From contig JAOPGA020001497.1 of NCBI GenBank assembly GCA_026419775.2, positions 1-21,382 of the forward strand: 21,382 bases of DNA, written 5' to 3'. Positions 1 to 7,300 of the stretch are shown here, in pieces. The position numbers were made by a program, and so were the translations under genes. This DNA comes from Acrasis kona. Taxonomy: Eukaryota > Heterolobosea > Eutetramitea > Acrasida > Acrasidae. Every line of letters begins with the position of its first letter. Position 1 is the first letter of the stretch. Under the pieces are notes generated by a model, which was not told where the DNA came from, did not search any database, and was given only the letters and a program-made list of their open reading frames with translations.

Positions 1-52
1 TAGACATGTTATCAGATGGCACAAGTTTTACTCCATTTATTTTTAAAGAAGA

Positions 53-58
53 TTTATT
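53..58 (-). terminator. AATAAA poly(A) signal overlapping the stop codon of the orphan gene
   Basis: The minus strand reads TAATAAA from the stop codon (57-59) onward, so the AATAAA starts inside the stop codon. Bases 1-56 hold no other recognisable feature. Confidence 0.5.
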
Positions 59-803
59 AAGAACAATAAGCCCACACTCCAGGAAGCACTTCACACTCAG
101 TAATTTGATCAAAAGTACAATAGACCCTGCCAGATCGTTCTTGAATGGCAAACGTAATATCTGTGTATCTTGAGCGTACGTTGCCACCAAATATTCCGTT
201 TCCATTTCCATGATCCCTATCATACCACTTAGTACCATCACCAAGATTTGGCATTGTGTTTGTTGGGAATTTGTAGTAGAACCGCCTGTCTGCTCTTCCA
301 AAACCATCCTCGTCACACCAGTATACGTTGTGGTACCGTGATACACTCTCTTGGCGACTGAAGTGGTAATCAAATAACACAAATGGGCATTGGCCAACAC
401 ACCAATTTTCATTGTGTTTGGAAAATCCGGGCTGGAGTCGGTCGCTCATGATTTGTATGAGAGATGTCAAGAATTCTTTTAAGCGGGCTTTAGCGTATTC
501 TTGTTCACTTGGTGTGGTATAGTGTTTCCAAGGGATACTTATAGGTACTTTCTTCCTTGCCTCAGCTTTTAATTGTTTCTTTTTTCGCGAGAGATCTGAC
601 AAATGTTCAAGCTCGTGTGGTTGTGTGTTGGTCTGTTGTTCTTGTGTTGTAGTTTGCTTTTCCTTATCCTCTACAATAGGTGCATCCTCCACAGCAGGCA
701 CTTCGTTACGCTCTTCCACTGGTACATCATCCACGACGGGTTCGTAAACTATCTCGTAGGGAGTTGCTGGCTTGTATATAGTACGTGTCGGTCTAACTTT
801 CAT
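57..803 (-). CDS. Hypothetical orphan protein with acidic N-terminus and cysteine-containing C-terminal domain
   Basis: I do not recognise this 248-residue protein. The first ~60 residues are acidic and rich in V, P, E and Q, and look disordered. A basic patch follows (SRKKKQLKAEARKK, about residues 72-85) that could be a nuclear localisation signal. From about residue 90 the protein looks folded: it is rich in aromatic residues (W, Y, F), holds the pairs WCVGQC and VYWCDEDGFG, a G/N-rich loop (HGNGNGIFGGN), and ends in WAYCS. There is no signal peptide or membrane segment. The ATG at 801-803 is preceded by a TATAAAAG box at 844-851, which supports this start. The stop is TAA at 57-59, and an AATAAA signal (53-58) overlaps it. 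The gene is divergent from the prion-like gene at 1245. That it is a real gene is fairly sure; its function is unknown. Confidence 0.75.
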   Translation of the reverse strand: MKVRPTRTIYKPATPYEIVYEPVVDDVPVEERNEVPAVEDAPIVEDKEKQTTTQEQQTNTQPHELEHLSDLSRKKKQLKAEARKKVPISIPWKHYTTPSEQEYAKARLKEFLTSLIQIMSDRLQPGFSKHNENWCVGQCPFVLFDYHFSRQESVSRYHNVYWCDEDGFGRADRRFYYKFPTNTMPNLGDGTKWYDRDHGNGNGIFGGNVRSRYTDITFAIQERSGRVYCTFDQITECEVLPGVWAYCS

Positions 804-843
804 ATATTTCTTTGTTCATTGGCATCTGGTCATCATCGTTTTG

Positions 844-851
844 CTTTTATA
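844..851 (-). promoter_or_regulatory. TATA box of the orphan gene
   Basis: The minus strand reads TATAAAAG, 41-48 bp upstream of the ATG at 803. This is the same spacing as the TATAAATAG upstream of the divergent gene, so it is a likely core promoter element. Use as a TATA box is inferred from sequence and position. Confidence 0.6.
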
Positions 852-1120
852 GTGGCCGTTTCAAAATGGAATATTCAATAATTTATTTGGGAAGAGGATA
901 ATATTTTATTTAAAACATAGACCATATTGGGCCTTCAATAGAGGAATACCAAATTACTGGGTCTGTATTGTTTTGTAATGCACGTCCCATTTAAAGCCTC
1001 TTATTTACAATAAATTGCTCTAGTCTTTAAAATTCAGACATTTACTATAAACCATAAATTGAAGCAACCAATATTATCAATATGTTAATGGCCCTTCTAC
1101 AAATTCTTACAACGCTGCTT

Positions 1121-1159
1121 CTCATTACACCGATCTACATAGCCTCGTGTTGTAATGAG
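1121..1159. repeat. Inverted repeat in the divergent intergenic region 804-1244
   Basis: CTCATTACA (1121-1129) and TGTAATGAG (1151-1159) form a perfect 9-bp inverted repeat with a 21-nt loop. An outer pair, GGCCCT (1090-1095) and AGGGCC (1158-1163), overlaps the inner right arm, so the two pairings exclude each other. It lies about 85-155 bp upstream of the ATG at 1245. It could be a transcription-factor site, a small structured RNA or chance. The rest of 804-1244 is AT-rich and shows nothing else beyond the two TATA boxes. Confidence 0.4.
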
Positions 1160-1201
1160 GGCCAAATAAGGTTTAATCTAAATTCAAAGTCAACGCGTTG
1201 T

Positions 1202-1210
1202 TATAAATAG
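1202..1210 (+). promoter_or_regulatory. TATA box of the prion-like EF-hand gene
   Basis: TATAAATAG lies 35-43 bp upstream of the ATG at 1245, followed by an A-rich leader free of ATG. Position and sequence fit a eukaryotic TATA box and imply a very short 5' UTR. Confidence 0.65.
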
Positions 1211-1244
1211 ATCTTAAAAATATAACAACAAACTAGAAAACAAC

Positions 1245-2003
1245 ATGAACAATCAAGGATACGGACAAGGATACAACCAACAACAAGGTGGATATAACCA
1301 ACAAGGCGGATATGGCCAACAACAAGGATACGGCCAACAAGGCTACGGTCAACAAGGTGGATATGGCCAACAACAGGGACATAACCAACAGCAAGGAGGA
1401 TACAATCAAGGAGGATATAATCAGCAACAGCAACCTGGCTATGGACAACAACAAGGGGGCTATGGTGGCCAACCTGGCTATGGACAACAACAAGGATACA
1501 ATCAACAACAGGGTGGATTCAACCAACAACAAGGAGGATATGGGCAACAAGGTTTTGGCGGCCAACAGAGCTTCGGTCATCAACAAAGTTATGGCCAACA
1601 AGGCTACGGACAACAAGCACATATGGGAGGAATGGGTGGTGGCTACAACAATGCACCCCAAATGAACTATGGCCAAAATGGCGCACCCGATCTTATGACC
1701 CTATTTAGGATGGCAGATGCCAATGGTGATGGAAAACTAGACATGCAAGAAATGCAAACGCTGATGGCACTTCACGATTTCATGAATGGAAAGAAACCAA
1801 ACATACAATCATCACAAACACTTCAGAGTCCCAACGCCGTCATGGCGATGGTACAAAGCATCATCGGTAAGGTAGGTCCATCAGGACAATCAGGATACGG
1901 CCAACAACAATCGTCAATGGGCGGAATGGGCGGAGGATTCCAAGGAATGCTCATGCAAGCAGCACAAAGTTTTATAGCGAGTCAATTTACCGGAAAAAAA
2001 TAA
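1245..2003 (+). CDS. Prion-like Q/G/Y-rich protein with a single EF-hand
   Basis: This 252-residue protein has three parts. Residues 1 to about 145 are a low-complexity tract of [12 protein letters not shown] and similar units, with many Tyr and Gln and almost no charge, like FUS/Sup35-type prion-like domains. Residues 149-182 hold a canonical EF-hand loop, [12 protein letters not shown] (158-169), with Asp/Asn/Asp/Asp/Glu at positions 1, 3, 5, 9 and 12. A helical segment follows (to ~211), then a short G/Q/S/M-rich stretch and a helix (SFIASQF). There is no signal peptide or membrane span. The expected behaviour is calcium-tuned self-association or condensation in the cytoplasm, but that is inference. 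EF-hands usually work in pairs, so a lone one suggests dimerisation or a cryptic partner. The start is fixed by the TATA box 43 bp upstream. The gene converges on PAAF1, with 20 bp between stop codons. Confidence 0.85.
   Translation: MNNQGYGQGYNQQQGGYNQQGGYGQQQGYGQQGYGQQGGYGQQQGHNQQQGGYNQGGYNQQQQPGYGQQQGGYGGQPGYGQQQGYNQQQGGFNQQQGGYGQQGFGGQQSFGHQQSYGQQGYGQQAHMGGMGGGYNNAPQMNYGQNGAPDLMTLFRMADANGDGKLDMQEMQTLMALHDFMNGKKPNIQSSQTLQSPNAVMAMVQSIIGKVGPSGQSGYGQQQSSMGGMGGGFQGMLMQAAQSFIASQFTGKK
1251..1664 (+). repeat. Coding low-complexity repeat, CAA/GGA/TAT-rich
   Basis: This is an imperfect tandem array of short units built on CAACAA and GGATA/GGCTA (Gln-Gln, Gly-Tyr). It encodes the prion-like domain. 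The same composition opens long spurious frames on the other strand and in another plus frame. Unit number is likely variable between strains through slippage; that is an expectation for this repeat type and is not seen here. Confidence 0.85.
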
Positions 2004-2004
2004 A
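1999..2004 (+). terminator. AATAAA overlapping the stop codon of the prion-like gene
   Basis: AATAAA contains the TAA stop at 2001-2003. Only 20 bp separate this stop from the stop of the convergent PAAF1 gene, so cleavage must occur inside or beyond the opposing gene's end. Confidence 0.5.
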
Positions 2005-2023
2005 ATGATTTAAAAAAAAACTT

Positions 2024-3355
2024 TTACGCCAAATGATATCTTCTAATTCGTCCATCCTTGCAACAAGTGTACACATTCTTGTTATTACATGCCACCTTGC
2101 TCAACTTCGAATCAGGGCCAGTCAAATCACACAAAACGCTCTTGTTATTAATGTCCAGTAAATAGCAGGATCCATCTCCACTCGCACACCAAATTTTCTC
2201 ATTTCCATCATAAGCCAAACTGTAAATAGCAGTATCACCTCTCTTAAAGTCAAACACATTCTGCACTTGCTTGCTGTCACTTTGAATGTACCTCAGATCG
2301 TAGTGAACCAAGTGTCCGTCGTTGGATCCAGCAAAGGCATTGTATCCATTAAAAAGTCCACATGTAGTGAGTGTCTTGTTGTATAAGGCGTTGAATACTA
2401 ATGTACGCGAACGAATGTCAACTGCTTTGATTGATCCATTTGCTGATGCGCATAGTAAAATCTTTCCTTGTGTTGAAAAATCCTTTTCGCTCAAACTTGG
2501 TTGATCTGTTGGTGAAAGTGAAGTGTTAATGTCCACACAACATTCCACGACTGCTGATGAGGTGTGATTTTTGACTAGCGTTGAAATCTCAGATTGTGTC
2601 GCGCAGTCCCATAAACGAACGGTTCCATCTCTTGAAGAGGCTTTTTTGATTAATGTTGACTACATGTGATTGAATGTGACTTACATGTGAAATTCCTTCC
2701 TCTGTCAATGAACGAAAGTGATAGGACACCAGCGGAATGACCTTTGAGGGTAGCAGCACATAGTCCGTCCGATAATCTCCAAATTTTTATTTGTGTGTCC
2801 GCTGAGGCGCTCATGGCTACTTCACTGCTTGGTAGAATTTTTGCAACGTAAATGTCACCAACATGTCCTTGCAGATCCCTCCTTAGTGTTCCACTTCTTG
2901 CATCCCATACTCTTAATTTTCCATTCTGACTGCCGGTGATTGCAATGTTACCACCAGCGGAAAGTCCTATGCATTCTACTGCTTCACCAGTATGAACTTT
3001 TTCATATGTATCAACAGGGGCGTGGAATTTTGTAGTAACATCGTCTACTTTGACTTCTATCCAACGGCCCTGCGCAAGAATGTTAATTTTGATAAAATAA
3101 ATTCCTTACGTAAGGATCGTAACTTGTAATATCAAACTGCTCGGGATGAGATAGTTTAAGCTTGAATTTGTGATCTGGTTGTCTTGTTACTTCAACTTCC
3201 GAGTACGTGGGTTTTTTATTTGATCTGTGGATGTTGATCCAAAATTTTGAGCTGGATGTTTCTTTCTGCTTGAAGCTATATTCCCAATCGCATTGAATTT
3301 GTACTGAGGGCTTTTGTATACTTGCTGTATTTGAAGTGTTGAGTTCCTGTGTCAT
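2024..3355 (-). CDS. PAAF1: Proteasomal ATPase-associated factor 1 (Rpn14-like WD40 protein), three exons
   Basis: PAAF1/Rpn14 is a chaperone that binds Rpt ATPases during assembly of the 19S proteasome base. The model joins exons 3355-3110, 3069-2685 and 2640-2024, giving 415 residues (human about 390) with all phases matching. The N-terminus (VQIQCDWEYSF) resembles the family's short opening motif. WD40 repeats follow, including GKLRVWDARSGTLRRDLQGH, TQIKIWRLSDGLCAATLKGH and, across intron 2, FIDRGRNFTSSSRDGTVRLW. The C-terminal blade has DGSCYLLDINN and ends NVYTCCKDGRIRRYHLA, very close to the family's terminal CCRDG.VRRY motif; this settles PAAF1 over other WD40 proteins. The start is the ATG at 3355, the only sensible in-frame ATG, with a TATTATAG element about 50 bp upstream. 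No AATAAA follows the stop, and its 3' UTR must run antisense into the prion-like gene. Confidence 0.9.
2641..2684 (-). other. PAAF1: PAAF1 intron 2 (44 nt)
   Basis: The donor is GTAAGT and the acceptor is CAAAAAAG, with no pyrimidine tract before it. A nearer AG (in CATGTAG) gives the wrong frame. Splicing at the second AG restores GRNFTSSSRDGTVRLWD, the conserved WD40 strand. CATTAAT close to the end is a possible branch point. Confidence 0.88.
3070..3109 (-). other. PAAF1: PAAF1 intron 1 (40 nt)
   Basis: The donor is GTAAGG after the codons for SYDPY and the acceptor is TTGCGCAG before GGC CGT TGG (GRW). It lies in phase 0. TTAAC about 16 nt before the acceptor is a possible branch point. 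Removal joins the frame that runs to 3355 with the WD40 frame. Confidence 0.88.
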
Positions 3356-3668
3356 TTGTATTTTTGATTTTCTTGTCAACCGAACAACAAGTCCACAAAC
3401 TATAATATGTATTACTCCATCAAACAATTAACTACTTACTAAAGAACCAGTTGTGGTGGCTTAGAAATTTTAAAGATTCAATTCTATAAGCACCCAACCC
3501 AAGCTCTGAAACCATGGACAGGGAGTGAGGGCTTGGAGGTATAGAAGAAAATCAATACAATACCAAAGAAGATCAAACTAGCACGGTGGAAGTTGTATTT
3601 CGAAGAGAACAATGCACCCAAAAAACAATACACATTTAACACTAAATGTCAAATACTTTACTAACCCC
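3356..3668. other. Intergenic: PAAF1 promoter and 3' end of the secreted-protein gene
   Basis: No gene is supported in these 313 bp. On the minus strand TATTATAG near 3403-3410 is a plausible TATA element for PAAF1. The open frame over 3578-3790 is an alternative frame of the secreted-protein gene and its 3' UTR. No AATAAA follows the stop at 3669. Confidence 0.6.
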
Positions 3669-4247
3669 TTAAAGTTCGTTTTTGCATTCATATTGAATGT
3701 TAAGATAGGATGCACATACGTCTGCCTTTTCTTTACTGTACAAAAAAACAATATCTCCATTTGGTATGGGAATGCCTGCTTGTAATCCAAACTCCCTGCG
3801 TCCCTGCTCTAAAGAAGAAACCACCGCACTGGTGATGTCGAGTGGAGCTGGTACAAAGGCCGGGTTTAGTAGGTCACCAACCACAATCTGTCCAAGTGGA
3901 GGCCCTACAGTCTTTGGTCTTTTGTCTAATGCAATGGAACCCTCCGTCCAATTGCTTCCGTCTAACTTTGAAATTAGAAGAACCGCTTGACCAGATCCCG
4001 CAGAAGATACAAACGCTTTTTGAGGAAACCACAACTCCGCGCTAGTTATCGAACATTCACTGGGTAATACAGGAAGCAAATATTCAAAAAGACCATATGA
4101 TTCCGCGTGGTTGGATCCAATGTTAATGGATAGATCAGGTCCTTTCCTCCCTCCTACCAGTGCTTCTCTGTTTACTTTGATTTGTATGTTTTCGGCAAAC
4201 GCGGCTCCAATCATCAACACAACTACGAACACTAGTGTATTCTTCAT
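3669..4247 (-). CDS. Secreted DNRLRE/CBM96-like beta-sandwich protein with C-terminal KNEL
   Basis: This 192-residue protein starts at the ATG at 4247; two further in-frame codons upstream contain no ATG. Residues 1-18 (KNTLVFVVVLMIGAAFA) are a typical signal peptide with AFA^EN cleavage. The mature part follows the order seen in DNRLRE/CBM96-type domains: a strand LFEYLLPVL, then ITSAELWF, then NWTEGSIALDKRP (compare W.E..ITW..RP), then PLDITSAV (compare W..FDVTS), then FLYSKEKADVCASYLNIQY (compare FYSRE....PYL.V.Y). The family is extracellular, and several members bind polysaccharide. Target and role here are inferred only. Two Cys near the end and one in PSECSIT could form disulfides. The last four residues, KNEL, resemble an ER-retrieval tetrapeptide, which would change the location from secreted to ER-resident. 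Assignment is by motif order, so moderate. Confidence 0.65.
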   Translation of the reverse strand: MKNTLVFVVVLMIGAAFAENIQIKVNREALVGGRKGPDLSINIGSNHAESYGLFEYLLPVLPSECSITSAELWFPQKAFVSSAGSGQAVLLISKLDGSNWTEGSIALDKRPKTVGPPLGQIVVGDLLNPAFVPAPLDITSAVVSSLEQGRREFGLQAGIPIPNGDIVFLYSKEKADVCASYLNIQYECKNEL

Positions 4248-4310
4248 CGTCAAACTTAAAAGTCTTTTGATGGTGATGAATATTAATATCTTTCTCGGAC
4301 TTTGAGTAAA

Positions 4311-4322
4311 TAATTTTTATGG
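4311..4322 (-). promoter_or_regulatory. Candidate TATA-like element of the secreted-protein gene
   Basis: The minus strand reads CCATAAAAATTA, 64-75 bp upstream of the ATG at 4247. A near-identical CCATAAAAAATT precedes the M13 peptidase gene. The whole spacer to the NUP210 stop is only 140 bp. Confidence 0.4.
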
Positions 4323-4386
4323 TATGTTGGCGTCCCGGGGATTTTCAAGGAATAAAACACTCTGATTACAAAAAACCTTTACAAAC

Positions 4387-4392
4387 TTTATT
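4387..4392 (-). terminator. NUP210: AATAAA overlapping the NUP210 stop codon
   Basis: The minus strand ends CAA AAA TAA AG, so the AATAAA includes the stop codon (4388-4390). Confidence 0.5.
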
Positions 4393-7300
4393 TTTGATAT
4401 CTTAAAGACGATTGTTGTTCTCTCCTCACTAATTTAGCATTCCTAAATACAGAATCTTGACTATGGTGGAAATTATCATGAGCCAAATAATGACGATCAT
4501 CCTGGTTAGTGTGATCGATCACATGTGATGGACCGCTCACATGTGCCATTCTTACGTTAGAAACAGAAGACTCGCCGCTCATTAAATTCTTTATTACATA
4601 ACCCAACAATGTAGCCATAACAGTAGCAAACAACATGATGGGTAACATTTTAACGTTTTCATCATCTCCACCACCATCGCCACCCTTTGTAGAAGATCCA
4701 CCTCTACTCTTTTCACCACCAAAAGTACCAATATTCTTACTAGTATCAATACTAATGACACCAGAAGAAGGCCTGATGGTAACAGGAGGAATACCAGAAG
4801 CAGAATCATTTTCAATTTGAACAGCAACGTCAACATCCATGCGACCACCATCGCCACGTGGTTGCACCCTCAACAAACAATTATTTTTATTAGCTACATC
4901 ATTTTTCAAAACGGTAACACTACCAACATCATTGCTCACTTTACTATTAAAACTATTTCCGCCCAAACTCAACAAACATTTTATTTTTGAATTTCTAGAA
5001 ATTAACGCATCGTTACTTTCCAATTCAACTTTTCTACCTCTGGCGTCATAAAGCACAACAGGCACTTGATGATCTCCCTTTCCAAGCACAGAATGCTTTG
5101 GTGACAATTTCGCATTGTTGATTTGATTTATAAATAATGACATTTTGTGATTCGAATCATCACCGCGATAATTCACCTCCACATTTCCAGATTGTTTACA
5201 AATGGCTTTTCCAGATTGTGAATCGATGGTCATGACCGACGGTTGATCGGTGCTCCATTTGCCATCTCTCACCACGTGTTGAGAATCTAATTTAAAATTC
5301 ACGACATCTCCAATCAGTAATTGATTGGCCTGATTTGAAGATGACGAAATGTGACTCGGTTCGATGGCACTGCTGACCTGTACCATCAAGTAATAAGCGT
5401 GCTTGCTTGCATTGGTTTTGATTTCCAACAAGACGCTTCCCACATTCTTTCCACTAATTTCCAAATTCAAATCAGATGGATCGAATGATGCCGATTTGAT
5501 TACTTTGGCATCACAAATGTGAATTTTGGAAAATGAGATGGATGGCAATTCCATACCATTCGTACTCACGAATGCATTTCCTAACAAATCTTTGGCAACG
5601 AACGGAACGTTTATCGTTGCGCCGGCGCCTACTTGAATCGCTTGTTGATGTTTGGAATCGAATGGACTCAACGTGTCGATCGATTTCAAAATGATTTGTG
5701 TGCCCGTGATTTGTGAATTGAGTAATTCTTGCGCCAATACAACAGTGACTCTTTCAGTGTTGCTCGACGACGATGAGCTGGTGCGTATCAAACCCGATGA
5801 CGAAGAAACTGATTCGATGGCTGGTTGGTATTGATCAGATTGAGCAATGCTGAATTTCACATTGGAATGTGAAGAATCGTAATTGGTCGATAGATGGAAC
5901 CAACTATTACTCATGGCCACCAACGTTGATTTTTTACAATTCTTGGTGTAATAAATGGGTTCCACCACGCTAATCATTACAATCGTTTCGAACGATTCGA
6001 AATCGCTCATTTGTAATTTGATGTTGATTTGGGTGATGCCGGTGACGTGTTTGGAATAAACGTGTATGCTGGTACAATTGAGTTGATTGGTGGTAGATGT
6101 GCTGATTAGATCCGAATCATCAACATTGTAATGAATTCGAATTCGATTCGATTGTAATGACATTGGTGATAATTGACCATGAGTAGATGTTGCATAAATG
6201 TGTATGGGTAAGGATTCATTTGTGTTCAAAGTGACGCTCGGGTGAGATGATTTGATTCCGGTGATCTTCACGACGTGAATTTGAATCTTGACGCTCGCGA
6301 GTAATTGATTCGAATTGGGCAATTGACAAGAAACGATCAAATCGGTATGACCGATCGAATGTGCGGTGACTAATCCTTCTTGGTCGACCGATGCAATTTG
6401 TGAATCTCCGCTCGCGAATTGATAAATGGTCGATCTAGATTTGGGTCCGCCCATCACATGGACCTGACGAGAAGCTCCTTGAACCAACAACAATTGTTCG
6501 GGAGATGCTCTCAATGGTTCGTAAATTTGAATGGAATGAGATGTGCCGATGATTCGTTTTGATTTGGCATCGAGTGCAGATGGAGTCACGCTGATCACTC
6601 CTGGTTTGTTGCCAGTGATTTTGAACGAATTGCCGATGGGGTCGATCGAAATCATTTCAAAATCTCTGGTGGTGATTTGTGCACCTTTGATCGCATCGTG
6701 TGAAATTTGATCGTTGCGATCTGTAGTCGCGCTTACGTTGAGCAAGATGGAATTTCCAATTTGTACGAATTGATCGCCCTGGATGTACACCTTGCTCACG
6801 TCCGAAATTCTAATGATTGATTTTACCAATTCGTTGGTGATCGAATCAATCACGTGAATGGTGACTTGACCTTGTTCTAGGGCATGAACCGTGATTTGAT
6901 CTCCAGATTGATTTTCGATGGATCCGATCAATGTGTCATTGGTTTGGAATTTAAATGTGCCGCTTCCTCCTCTGGCTTGAATTTGAATGGAAGAATCCGG
7001 TAAGATTACCGAATGAGTTGGATACACGCTTAATGGTTGCGTCACCACCAATTTCAAAGAATCTCTCAAATTGCCGCTGGCGACCGTTACGGTACTATCG
7101 GAACGAGCATCTTGATTGATTTGTACATTGATGTGATTTGATTGATTCGAATCAATCAGCGATGCGTCGGATCCTTGAATCGACCAATTGTATTTTCTGG
7201 TGGGATTTTCGGAATGTAGCGAATTCATTTGAGAATCATAAAGAATTGCACGTAGGGGCACATTTGATTTACTTTTGGTGTACCATTTATCACCTGTCCA

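Noticed and set aside
1233-1676. 147-codon minus-strand open frame and a 125-codon plus frame over the prion-like gene
   Set aside because: Both are by-products of the CAA/GGA-type repeat; the minus frame is a monotonous L/S/A/I string and neither has a promoter of its own.
4594-4857. Hydrophobic 87-codon minus frame inside NUP210
   Set aside because: It is an out-of-frame reading of the NUP210 C-terminal membrane region and Gly/Asp-rich stretch; it has no independent support.
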